From NCBI GenBank assembly GCA_014155875.1, contig JACEFZ010027745.1, positions 125,001 to 189,000 on the forward strand: DNA of 64,000 bases, written 5' to 3'. The stretch is from Cepaea nemoralis. Its lineage: Eukaryota; Mollusca; Gastropoda; Stylommatophora; Helicidae. The notes below the pieces were generated by a model, which made no database searches, had not been told where the DNA came from, and saw only the letters and a list, made by a program, of their open reading frames with translations. Position numbers and translations under genes: made by a program. Each line of letters opens with the position of its first letter. Positions within the stretch are counted from its first letter, which is position 1. This document shows, in pieces, positions 12,273-21,730 of the stretch.

Positions 12273-13035
12273 TCTTGTAGTTCTTGTAGTTCATGTAGTT
12301 CTTGTAGTTCATGTAGTTCTTGTAGTTCATGTTGTTCTCGAAATCCTTGTAGTTCATGTAGTTCATGTTGTTCTCGAAATCCTTGTAGTTCATGTAGTTC
12401 TTGCATCTCTTGTAATTCATATAGTTCTTGTAGTTCATCGAGTTCATGTAGTGCTTCTAGTGCATGTAAGTTTGGTAATTATTGTAAATCGTGTAGTTCT
12501 TGTAGTTCATGTATTAATTGTTGCTCTTGTAGTTATTGTAGTTCTTCTAGTTCGTATAGTTCTTATAGTTCATGTAGTTTTTACAGCTCTTGTAATTCAT
12601 ATAGTTCTTGTAGTTCTTGTAGTTCTTCTAGTTCATTTAGTTCATGTAGTTTTTGTAGTTCATGTAGTTCTTTTAGTTCATTTAGTTCATGTAGTTATTG
12701 TAGTTCATGTAGTTCTTGTATTTCATTTAGTTCCTGCAGTTATTGTAGTTCTTGTAGTTCATTTAGTTCCTGTAGTTATTGTAGTTCATGTAGTTCTTGT
12801 AGTTCATTTGGTTTGTGTCGTTCTTATAGTTCATGTAATTCTTGTAGTCCATTTTTTCTTGTTGTTATTGTAGTTCGTGCAGTTACTGTAGCTGTTGCAG
12901 TCCGGTAAATATTGTAGTTAAGATAGTTATTGTAGTTCCTGCAGTTAATGTATTTCATGTAGTTCTTGTATTTCATGTAGTTCTTATAATTCTTTGTAAC
13001 CCTTGTTGTTCATGTAGTTCTTGTAGTTATTGTTG
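12273..13035 (+). repeat. 9-bp tandem array (TTCWTGTAG), right block
   Basis: About 760 bp of 9-bp units, TTCTTGTAG/TTCATGTAG with variants TTATTGTAG, TTCATTTAG and TTCGTATAG. Because 9 is divisible by 3, some frames stay open for up to 271 codons (Val-Val-Leu-Val-Val-His or Ser-Cys-Ser-Ser repeats). These are periodicity artefacts. Divergence rises toward the right end. Confidence 0.95.
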
Positions 13036-13375
13036 TCTGATGAATTTGTTTGTTTTATTTTTCGTCCAGTGAGTGTGTAATTTTCATTTAGTGATTATAG
13101 TGATATATAATCATTACACTCCGGACAAGTCTACGGGTGCTCTGACTTTCTCCTTAATATCTTCGCCATGTCTACAAGGGAAATCTTAAAGAACAAACAC
13201 TGTAATTTAATTCCAAGATTATGTAATTGTCTGTCACTACTTCTCTTCCCCGTCTTTTGGGTCTTCCTAAAGTTTTGTTTTGTTTTGTGGATTCCAGTCA
13301 GACTCTTCTCATTACTTTTATTAGATTGTCTCAAGGTATGTCTATCCATCACCAGTATCTTTTCTTCACCTCTTG
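13036..13375. other. AT-rich spacer between the 9-bp array and copy B
   Basis: No recognised coding domain. Overlapping frames of 60-107 codons exist on both strands, but none shows a family motif. The 13-bp left target duplication of copy B (13363-13375) ends it. Confidence 0.5.
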
Positions 13376-13707
13376 CTTGCTTGCTTGTGTTCGTTGGCTT
13401 GAGCTCCAACGCGAAGTCCTGTATGTCGGATGAAGCCATCCTGTTGTCCACCATCAGTGTGATGTCATACAGGACCTGAGTTTTGCGTGAGTATCCGTTG
13501 TCCCATGTCTGGCTTATTGGTGTGCAGACTGGTGGTTCCTCGCCGTACAGGCAGACACTCTCCGACTTCGGAGGAATCGGCGATCCTACTGACTTTAGCC
13601 AGGACCCCGAAGGGACCTGTTGCCCAGGACGCTCGACGAGGACGCGTCAATAGGTCTTGGCCAGTATATAACCCGGCCCTGGTGCCTTGGAAACACCTCT
13701 GCGTCCC
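13376..13707 (-). mobile_element. CAAG-tailed SINE-like element, copy B
   Basis: Second copy, about 330 bp, tail CTTGCTTGCTTG at the left. It is flanked by a perfect 13-bp direct repeat TCTTCACCTCTTG (13363-13375 and 13708-13720), a target-site duplication of the length made by LINE-type integration. The head extends 7 bp (GCGTCCC) beyond that of copy C, suggesting C is slightly 5'-truncated. A 61-codon frame on the tail-sense strand and a ~96-codon frame on the other both stay open in this copy. Confidence 0.85.
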
Positions 13708-13720
13708 TCTTCACCTCTTG

Positions 13721-14589
13721 ATTAGCCGGTATTTGTCTACTTTTCTCCACACTGGTGATTCAATCATACCAATTTAGTCCCGTCACGCTTACAACATTAA
13801 CTGAGCCACACCATTTCAATGACACCTACACTTGAATATACGCGCTCAATGTAAGTCCTTCATTGTCGATAAAGAGCTTGAATTCCTGTAGAAACATCGA
13901 CTCATGGGTCACTACTCGGTGTGCCTGACCCAGTCGTGAACAGTCTGTCACATAAATCATGCCGCTTCTTATTCCGCTCATACACTTGCTGGACTGACAG
14001 GCATGCATCACCATACTGGACCTTCATTTGCCGATGAAGTTCTATAGGTGCCACCCATTCACTGATTAACAAAAAAAAGAAAGATAATAGAACGCTGCTC
14101 CTCTTTGGTGCATATCAAAAGTGGGGCGGCCATCTTTAAACTGTTCTTATGACGTCACTGTGTTCGTCTGATAATACGTGCTTAACGCTCTTGACATCCT
14201 TAACAACAATACTGACAGGTCACAAATCAATGACATGGATATTGTAATTTCTATCACATTTGTAAGGTTTTCATGTGAAGACCTCTCATACATAAACAAT
14301 CTAAGCAAAATTTTTTCCCATGTTTACAACGAAAACCTCAAAAGAATAAACGCTGTACATTGAATCCATAGACCATGCAATTGTCGCTGCCTCCTCAGGA
14401 ATATCGTTAATAACGGGAAGTTGATGCACAGACAGGCGCTTGAACGTGGAACGTTGCAGAAGTGAAGGTCACACGTACTCTTCTCGTGTTGAATACATTA
14501 ATTTAGATATACGAGGACTAGTCTCGAGAGCAAAAAATGTTGTCCGGGTTTTGAATATTTAATTTTCTCGTTTGGTTGCGCAATACCAG
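13721..14589. other. Unassigned stretch
   Basis: Mixed composition with short frames only (62 aa minus at 13826-14014; 61 aa plus at 14178-14363), neither with a recognisable motif. No repeat unit or transposon end identified. Confidence 0.4.
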
Positions 14590-14710
14590 ATGTCAGCGTG
14601 GTTGAAATGATAATAGCGCACGTTCTTAAACTTCCGGTCCCCTGATAGCAGTGAAGGAGGTTAAACCCTTACCTTGACATTAAGATGGGGTTAAACGTCG
14701 ATTTATCTTT
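14590..14710 (+). mobile_element. tRNA-like SINE S3, degenerate copy
   Basis: GTCAGCGTGGTTGAAATGAT, AATAGCGCACGTTCTTAAA and CTTCCGGTCCCCTGATAGC parallel the S3 copy at 18331-18480. The B-box region is decayed (GAGGTTAAACCC). Followed by a body containing GTTAAACGTCGATTT. Confidence 0.5.
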
Positions 14711-14745
14711 CACAAAGCAATGGTAAACTTTTTTTTAAATTGTCG

Positions 14746-14979
14746 CATATCCTTTACAGGAAATTCAGTCAACACCAGCATTGTTTAGCTGCTGTTGATG
14801 TCTTGGCAAATTGTATGTTCAGTAGTTAGCTATTGATTTCTGAACGACCGGCTCACATACCCTCAGTAAGTAACCAACGGGACGCGATCCGCTGCCGAAT
14901 CTCGCGCAACTGTGTTTTGTACGAGAGATACGGGATTACGAACGACGCCCTTAACACCTCGCTAGGGAGACGGCGATGG
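14746..14979 (-). mobile_element. tRNA-derived SINE S2, copy a
   Basis: The 3' end lies at the left (CATATCCTTTACAGG on the plus strand). The tRNA-like head is at the right and reads on the minus strand as GCCGTCTCCCTAGCGAGG then GTGTTAAGGGCG. The middle carries the family block TTCAGTAGTTAGCTATTG and TTCTGAACGACCGGCTCA. Other S2 copies are at 22.07, 28.99, 52.3 and 61.5 kb. Confidence 0.65.
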
Positions 14980-15018
14980 TAAACTACTGAGTGTAAAATT
15001 GGTGTAAAAACATGCAAC

Positions 15019-15225
15019 ATGTGTAGGCGGTACCATGTTGGACATGTAGCGAATCAATGCATTTGGCGAGCTGAGGTGTCTTGTTACATTACAGCGGTCG
15101 GCGTCTGTTGGTTAGAGGGTAGTGACACGCAGTTTCATAATTTCCCGTCATACCTAGATGAGAGTTCGACATCAGTCACAGATGATTTGGAAGCAGTTCG
15201 ATGTGCGTTGATTCTGATGGAATGA
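15019..15225 (+). CDS. Short unrecognised ORF
   Basis: 68 codons beginning M-C-R-R-Y-H-V-G-H-V-A. No domain recognised; the surrounding 15.0-15.5 kb shows no other coding evidence. It may be chance. Confidence 0.15.
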   Translation: MCRRYHVGHVANQCIWRAEVSCYITAVGVCWLEGSDTQFHNFPSYLDESSTSVTDDLEAVRCALILME

Positions 15226-15495
15226 GGCGTCGGCCGTTTAAAAAGGAATAGGCATAAAACTGACTAGTAATTCATAAACCGCCAATAAATGTAAGGGGTG
15301 ATTGGGACGACATGTAAAAGTACATACAACTAACTGTAATGGGGTGGCTTCAGGTCAGTGAAGAAATGTTTAGTAGTTTTACATACGGCCAGTCAACCAG
15401 GCGTTGTCATAATGTGGAGCAAACAGGTTCGATTCATTATCTCACACTGTGATTAATATCGTTTTCTCTTTGACATAACCATTGTTTCACGTGAC

Positions 15496-15985
15496 TTGAT
15501 ATACAAAGAAAGTCTCTGTTTTTTGACACTCTACAATACAATCTTCCTACGAACACAATGCTACCAATACCAAATCTGGACAATGAAGGAAAAAGAGAAA
15601 AGAAAAATCAAAACAACAGAAATGAGATTCCTGAGAAGAATACTCAATGTGTATAGAGGAGTGAAAATCAGAAATGAAGAAATCAGAACTAAAGTGGGGG
15701 TTATGGTAGCGCTATATTTTATGAGAAGGCAGCAAGTAAAATGGTTTGGCCATGCATGTAGGTAACCAACTAACAGTATACCACAACAAGTAGTGATAAA
15801 AAGATTAGATGAAAGCAGAGGAAGAGGGCAACCACGTAAATGATTGACGGAGGGAATAGCAGTCCATGGAAAATATCTATACATAAAGCCAATAAACGGG
15901 CACTCTCCGGCTGTTTATACTTCACCTCGACACAGTAAGGTACAAGAGGAACAAGATGAGATAAGGTGAGATGTTACTTCAGTAT
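15496..15985 (+). pseudogene. LINE family Q, C-terminal fragment (Q1)
   Basis: The C-terminal region of a non-LTR retrotransposon polyprotein: a K-I-K-T-T-E-M-R-F-L-R-R-I-L-N-V core, R-N-E-E-I-R-T-K, then R-R-Q-Q-V-K-W-F-G-H. After a stop at 15765 the reading continues with frameshifts (R-G-R-G-Q-P-R-K) to a terminal block around TAAACGGGCACTCTCCGGCTG. The same end occurs on the minus strand at 54.9-55.4 kb and as a bare 3' end at 21.2 kb. The tail is a loose GATGAGATAAGGTGAGATG run. The reverse transcriptase domain itself is missing, so this is a 5'-truncated copy. Confidence 0.75.
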
Positions 15986-16119
15986 CCAAAAGTTGTGTAG
16001 ATCGTTGGCACTTCCCGTCATCAGTACCGTGCTATCTTCATAGCCTGCCTTCTTTACTTTATAACCTCCAGCTTGTCTTCCTAACCACTAGTTGATTTTC
16101 AAAACAATCTTTTCCCGTA

Positions 16120-16253
16120 GTGAATTTTAATAACGAAGCTACAAAAAATATATTGCACGATTTGTTGCCTGTCATATTTCCTCGTCAGGTATGTACTGCA
16201 AAAATCAACGACATAGACTAAAGCAATTAGATAAATTCTTCAAGTTGAAATAT

Positions 16254-16286
<33 letters not shown>

Positions 16287-16365
16287 CGCACACACGCACA
16301 CGCACACGCACACGCACACGCGCACACACACACACACACACAGAGTAATTTGAATTGTCATGTCT
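16120..16365. repeat. Dispersed repeat R, copy 2, interrupted by a CA microsatellite
   Basis: Same repeat as 3118-3300 (ATATTGCACGATTTGTTGCC, CATATTTCCTCGTCAGGTAT, then AGTAATTTGAATT at the far end). A CA/CG-rich microsatellite (about 16250-16341) has expanded inside it, where copy 1 has only CACATATTCACACAG. Confidence 0.65.
16250..16341. repeat. (CA)n/(CACACG)n microsatellite
   Basis: About 92 bp of CA repeats with regularly placed CG interruptions (CACACGCACACG). It produces artefactual Cys-Val frames on the minus strand. Confidence 0.95.
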
Positions 16366-16605
16366 GATGAGGTATTCTTTAGAATTGTCCATTGAAAACA
16401 AAATGTTAGGAAAGAAAAACCAGCTCGTGAGTAGATCGAGTCCGTTGTTACATTGGATGAAATCTGTCCAGGAGAAGCACATTCTGCAGTCGGAAACACT
16501 CACCTTTGAGATACATAACTATGAGTGACCCACTCCTCTCGGAAGAAGGCCGACGAAGAAGAAGATCTCTACTTCTTTTATATATTTCTTTGAGTGAAGG
16601 AAAAT

Positions 16606-16738
16606 CTTCGTGGCGAAGTAGTTAACGCCAACTGCCTCGAGCTCCGAAGGTCGTAAGTTCAATCCGGGCTACGTCGTTCGATTCACGAGTGCAATTTCCT
16701 CGGAGACTTCTGGGGAACGTTGCTCGAGCTACGAAGAA
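16606..16738 (+). mobile_element. tRNA-derived SINE S1, copy a
   Basis: The head TGGCGAAGTAGTTAACGCC corresponds to a tRNA A box and GTAAGTTCAATCCGG to a B box, followed by a body with TTCACGAGTGCAATTTCCTC and GAGCTACGAAG. The same order occurs at 63062-63200. It is an RNA polymerase III-type retroposon, not a tRNA gene: the acceptor stem is not paired. Confidence 0.75.
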
Positions 16739-17045
16739 AACAGAGGAAGTAGGAACAAGAACAACGATGAAGGGAGAAGAAGAAAGAATATACAAAAGGA
16801 TGAAGAAAGAAGACGAAACAGGTAGAAGATTAATAACAAAGAAGACAGTAGACGGAGAAAGAAGAAGAAAGAAAATGAAGAAGAAGACGAAGAAGGAAGA
16901 ATAAAGAAGACGAAGAGGGAAGAAAATAGAAGACGAAGAAGGACGAAGACAAAAAAAGAATAAGAAAGAAGACGAAGTTGAAATAAGACGAAAAACGAAG
17001 AAGATGAAGAAGAAAGAAGCAATAAGAAAAAGAGATTATCTTCTT
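16735..17045. repeat. Polypurine (GAA/GAAGAC)n tract
   Basis: About 310 bp of almost pure A/G on the plus strand, with GAAGAA and GAAGACGAAG motifs. It generates Lys/Glu-rich plus frames and Leu/Ser/Phe-rich minus frames that are composition artefacts. Confidence 0.85.
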
Positions 17046-17280
17046 GGTGTGCACATTCCTCATCACATTCTAGAATCACACATACCTTAGTATTATATTT
17101 ATAGCTTTCCACATTTTGAAAATGTTCGCCACCGGCAACGACCTACAACCTACACTTGGCAACTTCCAAATACCGGCGCATCTACGAAGTGCGCAATGTT
17201 TATACCGGATATCCTTCTTGCCGCCGGATGTTTGCAAAGTATTATTGTCGCAGTTTGCGTATGAACAGAAGATGCTTGTC

Positions 17281-17281
17281 G

Positions 17282-17329
<48 letters not shown>

Positions 17330-17330
17330 G
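17281..17330. repeat. (ATT)n microsatellite
   Basis: About 50 bp of TTA/ATT trinucleotides. Confidence 0.95.
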
Positions 17331-17545
17331 TATTACTGTTGCGAATTAAAGAATGCAAATGGCAGAATGAAAACCATGTGTTTGGACAGGAAATACTTCC
17401 TGGGGATTCCAGAAGTAGAGGCGGAGAGAAAAGTCTTGTGGTGTCTGGTAGCAGCTCCAGTTATCTGCGGATTAGACTTCAGTGACATGGAGACTGGTGG
17501 TATTTAATATAGGGTATATTTTTAATTACTGTACAGTGGTTGAAA

Positions 17546-18261
17546 TGAATTCCATGTAATTCTTCCTCAGAATGGGTCGCAACTGCAGCAACATCTGCAA
17601 AAAGCAACTCTCTGATCAGTACCCTCCTAATTTTGGTCTTGGTCTTCAATCTCTGAACATTGTAGAGGCCGCCATCTGAGTGTGAGTTTAAACAGCTTTC
17701 ATATGCGGTGTCTGCGAAGAATTCTTGGTATTAAATGGCAAGACAAAATCACAAATACTGAAGTATTGGAAAGATCAGGTTGTGTGACAGTTTATTCCAT
17801 GCTCAGTCTTCGTAGACGTAGATGGATAGGACATCTTAGAAGGATGGATGATGGTAGAATACCAAAGGACATCTTTTTTGGTGAATTACAGATGGGTAAG
17901 AGATCTCAGTGTCGGCCTCTACTACGATACAAAGATGTGTGTAAGCGGGACATGATTGATACAGGCATTGATAATGCACATTGGGAGCAAGTCGCCGCTG
18001 AACGTGTTGCATGGAGGGCAAACATCAGAAATGGAATCAAGACAAAGGAGAAAATTATTGCAGATAAGTCACACACCAAGCGTGTGAGACGTAAGATGGT
18101 GCATGATGGTGGAAATGACCACGTGTTCACATGCACCCACTGTGAACAAACATTTACAGCGCGAATTGACCTTATCAGTCACATTCGCTACCGCCATGGG
18201 TAAAAGTTATTATCCCTTTTTGAAGAACAAACTATCGTCTGTCAAGACGGCAAAGTGTCAA
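17546..18261 (+). pseudogene. LINE W1: 5'-truncated copy with inverted 5' part
   Basis: 17546-17690 encodes, on the minus strand, the W reverse transcriptase block around the catalytic site (L-F-A-D, with the second Asp lost); it matches 42010-42140. From about 17690 the plus strand encodes the W C-terminus: M-R-C-L-R-R-I-L-G-I-K-W-Q-D-K, R-R-W-I-G-H-L-R-R-M-D-D-G, ending in a C2H2-like finger (C-T-H-C, then H-I-R-Y-R-H-G) and a stop at 18203. The 3' end has ACAAACTATCGTCTGTCAAG (hairpin 18236-18249). An inverted 5' segment joined to a direct 3' segment is the pattern left by twin priming. Confidence 0.8.
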
Positions 18262-18330
18262 TGAGAGAATAGGTAAATACAAAACTTGGACCAGCAATAT
18301 TTTCAAAAACCACACAGTCATTAAAAATAC

Positions 18331-18480
18331 ACCTTGAAGAATTAGAGGTCAGTATGGCCGAATGGATAAGAGCGCTTGTTCTTAAAAATCCGGTGTGCTA
18401 ATGCCGAGGTAGCGGGTTCAACCCCTACACCGGTCAGTTGAACTAAAATGTTGACTTCTCGTGTTTTACTTGCGGACGTA
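18331..18480 (+). mobile_element. tRNA-derived SINE S3, complete insertion with 12-bp TSD
   Basis: The head has an A box, TGGCCGAATGGATAAGAGC (about 18355), and a B box, GGGTTCAACCCC (about 18414), 60 bp apart as in tRNAs with a long variable arm. It is flanked by perfect CATTAAAAATAC duplications (18319-18330 and 18481-18492). The ~50-bp body ends CGTGTTTTACTTGCGGACGTA. A degenerate second copy is at 14590. The anticodon region is not preserved in a canonical stem. Confidence 0.85.
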
Positions 18481-18570
18481 CATTAAAAATACCTCAGAAT
18501 TCGGAGTGACATTAGTAATAGAAACAGGTAATCTACACGCAAAAATTCAGTCCAGTGCACTAGTGTGTAG

Positions 18571-18720
18571 GGTGTATGTTTAATGACTGTGCAGTGTTTG
18601 AAAATAGTGCCGGTCCACGTTTTGCATGTACCTATTATTTTGCATGAACTTTACAGAGGGTGAATACAAAACCTGAACTAGCAATATTTTCAAACACTGC
18701 ACAGTCATTAAAAATACACC
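18571..18720. mobile_element. Foldback element M2 (MITE-like), 150 bp
   Basis: Left arm 18571-18606 and right arm 18685-18720 are inverse complements over 36 bp with one mismatch (core TTTAATGACTGTGCAGTG). The loop (about 78 bp) carries ATTTTGCATGAAC twice in similar form. No coding capacity. Target duplication not clear. Related arms occur at 17.5 and 18.3 kb. Confidence 0.75.
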
Positions 18721-18751
18721 ATTCAGTAGCACGTGTATGGACTATGCATGA

Positions 18752-19212
18752 GTGGAGATAGCTGAACAAATAAACTGTTTATGGCTTCTATTTTTAAAGC
18801 GTAATTATGCTGACAAAGTTATTTACTCAACTGGGCAACAGCTGCGACCTTATGTGACCAAACTCCATCAATGTTCTCTAAACATTGGTCGGGGATATGT
18901 CTTCAGTTTTTTTTCGAACCCACTGGTCAATGAATGTCAGATGCAATGTTTATCTGGAAATGCTTAATCTCTTAAAGGATGTGAGATTCGCGCGGCCGAT
19001 TTGCCTCCGTGGGCTTTCATCTATTGTCAGCGTCAGGTTAATTATTGCCAGCATCATCTTTTGCTCTACCAAAATGCGTCCATGCATCTCTGCAGACCCT
19101 AGCGCCTGGTGTTGTGGATCTGTTCTCTTGGTGATAATTGTTATTGCCACCTTCGCAGTCCATCCATTATCATGTCACTCATCTAATTCTATATTTTAAG
19201 GTTGGGGAGGAA
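18752..19212. other. Unassigned stretch
   Basis: Short frames only (71 and 104 aa plus, 66 aa minus) without recognisable motifs. The 104-aa frame ends in a hydrophobic stretch but has no other support. Confidence 0.4.
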
Positions 19213-19227
19213 CATTCTAGAAACTAT

Positions 19228-19311
19228 TGGGGTTGGAACTCTTCGCTTGCTTCTGAGGATGGGGACGGAGCGCTTATGGGAATGCCCCGAATGCTGTGAT
19301 GTCGGTTCCTA

Positions 19312-19358
<47 letters not shown>
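19228..19358 (+). mobile_element. LINE family Z, 131-bp 3'-end insertion with 15-bp TSD
   Basis: Perfect 15-bp duplications CATTCTAGAAACTAT (19213-19227 and 19359-19373) bracket a piece matching the 3' end of Z1 (GAGGATGGGGACGGAGCGCT, GAATGCTGTGATGTCG), followed by an (AATC)n tail of about 45 bp. It is an extreme 5'-truncated copy, retaining only the last ~85 bp of the element plus the tail. Confidence 0.9.
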
Positions 19359-19362
<4 letters not shown>

Positions 19363-19389
19363 CTAGAAACTATAAAATCTTTCTTGGAC

Positions 19390-20015
19390 ATCCATGCTCA
19401 TATATACTATTCCTTTTGTAATATATCGTGTTTCGCACTCATACATCGTATCCCCTACTCACATATCGTATCCGGGACTCATATATAGTATCTCCCACTC
19501 ATATATCGTACCCGCCATTCATATATCATATCCCCCACTCATATATTGTACCCTCCATTCATATATGATATCGTAACCCCTACTCATAATTCGTAAATCG
19601 TACTCATAAATCGTATTTCGCACTTATATATCGTATCTTGCACTCATATATCGTATTTTACACTCATATATCATATCCCGCACTCATATATCGTATCCGG
19701 AACTCATGTATAATATTCCCCTCACATATATCGTACCTCGCACTCATAAATCGTATCACCCACTCATATATCGTATTCCGCACTCATATATCGTATCTCG
19801 CACTCATATATCGTATCTCACATTAATCTATCGTAACTCGCACTCATATATAGTATCACCCACTCATATATCTTATCTCACATTCATGTATCGTATCTCG
19901 CACTCTTATATCGTATTTCTTATGCATATATCATATCCCGTACTCATATATCTTTTCATGGCTCGTGTATCGTATCCCTTACGTATATATCGTTTTGCGC
20001 ACTCATATATCTGTT
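19390..20015 (+). repeat. 20-bp tandem array
   Basis: About 30 units of CACTCATATATCGTATCTCG with variants (CCCACTCATATATC, CATTAATCTATCG). The period is 20 bp at 19641-19681 and locally 18-22 bp. Overlapping Tyr/Ile/Ser-rich frames are artefacts. Confidence 0.9.
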
Positions 20016-20027
20016 CTGTGGCGAAAA

Positions 20028-20265
20028 TAAGCACACTGCGACACAACAAACGACGTTTCAATTATTCAGATCTTCATCAGGGAAGGAACACGACAAACAG
20101 ATCTAAAGAAAGGCAAGAAATTATGAAATTTAGTAATATTGAAACATAATATTAAAACAGAACTCCTTCGTTGCCAGGAAGGAGCCATGCTGTCGGGCCT
20201 ACAAAATATAATGATCTTGTCACACCGCAGACCCATAGTAGGTTTACTGCCTGGCATATGAGACT
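20028..20265. repeat. Unclassified repeat-like segment
   Basis: Contains GACGTTTCAATTATTCAGAT followed by CTTCATCAGGGAAGG, a type of CATCAGG motif often seen near ends of Penelope-like or other dispersed elements. A 63-aa minus frame has no recognisable domain. Assignment is weak. Confidence 0.25.
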
Positions 20266-20269
20266 ACCA

Positions 20270-20811
20270 CCTCCAGCATGAGAATGGAGGTGGAAGTCTT
20301 CCGATGGTTAGAGGAGACCACTGAAATACACATTGTATTCATTACGGCTCAAGGAGTATGCTAAGTAAGGTGGAGAAAGGAACGTTTCGTGTGGAATGGT
20401 TCACCTCGCTTTAAAATCGCAGATTGTGAGAACGGTATGGATGTTTTTTGTCCAGGCCATTTGGGTGTGCGGGTGGAATGAACAGGCTGATAGGCTGGCA
20501 GGGAATGCACCTCTTGGTGGTAGATTACCTATGGGCAAGGGAGATGTGAACGTGCGCCAGGAAGGCCAGGTGGAGAAGGCGATGGAACAGATCCAGGACA
20601 CGAATGTGGAAAGAACGCGATTGCGAGGGATCTGCAGGGGTTCTGGAAGAATCTCAAATCTGAGGGGGAAGACCAGGAGAAATTTCAGTCACATTGCGGT
20701 GGGAACGATTAATAGTGGCTGTTGAACGAGGGATGGAGCGCGTATGGGAATGTCCTGAGTGCAGTGATATAGATTCTTAGCTCAACTCAACTCAGCTCAA
20801 CTCAGCAGATT
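20270..20811 (+). pseudogene. LINE Z-like element (Z'), RNase H C-terminal fragment
   Basis: Encodes the end of an RNase H domain and the C-terminus of an RNase H-bearing non-LTR retrotransposon. Visible are a degraded T-D-S-like region, then V-R-G-N-E-Q-A-D-R-L-A-G-N-A-P after frame correction, G-R-L-P-M-G-K-G-D, and R-G-I-C-R-G-S-G-R-I-S-N-L-R-G-K-T-R-R. It ends at GGAATGTCCTGAGTGCAGTG and carries a CTCAACTCAACTCAGCTCAA tail. A sister of Z2 at 56.3 kb (same L-P-M motif). 5'-truncated and frameshifted. Confidence 0.8.
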
Positions 20812-21221
20812 TACTGCTTTGTGAGTTAGTTTTTGTTTTTTTTTGTTTTTTGTTTTTTTTGTTTTTGTTAAAAAGACAAGAACGTTTAGAAAAGACAATT
20901 ATGGAGGGAAGTGTACCGGGAAAGCGTTGAAGAGAAATGTCACAACGTAGATAGATTCAAAATGTGATAGACAATTTACACATGACAGCAACGGAAGTGT
21001 ATAATAGAGAGAAGGTTCATAATATGTTTACGGGGGAAAGACAGTTCACTGGGTAATTGGATGCGCGTGGTAATACAGGGAATATTTGACATTTATAACC
21101 AGGAAGAAACAAAACAGCTTTGACATAAGCTCTCCTGTCAGTTTCTCAGCCTGGTATTCTGAGATAAGTGTCACATCTTGTTCATTTTCTTTGCATTGCT
21201 CTCAATCTTGATACATGAAGT
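20812..21221. other. AT-rich spacer
   Basis: Poly-T-rich run (20830-20870) followed by AT-rich DNA without coding or repeat evidence. Confidence 0.5.
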
Positions 21222-21311
21222 CCATAAACGGGCCAGCTCCCGCTGTTTATGCTTCACCTCGACACCGCAAGTTCAAAGGGGAACACGATGAGATGAGATG
21301 ATGAGCTCTCA
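21222..21311 (+). mobile_element. LINE family Q, bare 3' end (Q2)
   Basis: CATAAACGGGCCAGCTCCCG, CTGTTTATGCTTCACCTCGA and GGGAACACGATGAGATGAGA match the terminal ~70 bp of Q1 (15.9 kb) and, inverted, Q3 (55.0 kb). The tail is (GATGA)n. Confidence 0.75.
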
Positions 21312-21569
21312 TTTTGTTTTCATGTTACCATTCTTTCATGCAGTTATTACCTATACCTCAGTATAGTCACAATAGTGTCTTTCCGTGCTTATTCGTTGTG
21401 CTTTGTGTATTTGTTTGCTGATAAAGGCTGCTCATTCCAACATCCCATGTTTTCCATACTTGCGTTCTGTAGAGTGCATTAATCTGTGCTATTTTACATT
21501 GTTTACGATATCCAATCAGAACCTTGTGAAAATATAAGCTCCAGATATTGGGCCCTGGTCTGCAAGAAG

Positions 21570-21722
21570 GAGCCGTCTCAGTGTATTGGCTAAACGCCCG
21601 CCTGCAGGCTAGGTTGATGTGGATTTGAATTCGCATTGATGCTGACTTTAAAAAAAAAAATTAACCTGGCTCCTCGATCAACCCAGGCTTAAGTGGGTAC
21701 CAGAAAATGTAAAGGGAAGTGA
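21570..21722 (+). mobile_element. tRNA-derived SINE S4, copy a
   Basis: Head with A-box-like GTATTGGCTAAACGCCCG and B-box-like GATTTGAATTCGC, then a body GATCAACCCAGGCTTAAGTG, GGTACCAGAAAATG. Related bodies occur at 28.6 (minus), 52.7 (plus) and 54.8 kb (minus). Confidence 0.6.
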
Positions 21723-21730
21723 AGGCTATG

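Larger units (their letters stand above)
17505..18495. mobile_element. Foldback element M1, split by a LINE and a SINE
   Basis: Left arm (about 17513-17545: GGTATATTTTTAATTACTG, then TACAGTGGTTGAAATG) and right arm (about 18285-18330 resuming at 18493: GCAATATTTTCAAAAACC, CAGTCATTAAAAATAC) are inverted copies of each other and match the compact element M2 (18571-18720). Between the arms lies LINE fragment W1; inside the right arm lies SINE S3 with its own target duplication. M1 is therefore the oldest of the three. Confidence 0.6.

Noticed and set aside
12058..12908. 271- and 229-codon open frames of Val/Leu/His and Ser/Cys repeats
   Set aside because: Forced by the 9-bp period; they also run through the CAAG-tailed element in unrelated frames. 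No start context, domain or codon evidence.
16729..17112. 127-codon Leu/Ser/Phe-rich minus frame, seemingly a membrane protein
   Set aside because: Complement of a GAA/GAAGAC polypurine tract; low complexity only.
17682..18203. Host C2H2 zinc-finger protein
   Set aside because: The finger ends a LINE polyprotein C-terminus that is repeated at 34.7 kb and follows an inverted RT piece.
18353..18430. tRNA gene with long variable arm
   Set aside because: Bounded by a 12-bp TSD as part of a 150-bp SINE; stems are not complementary.
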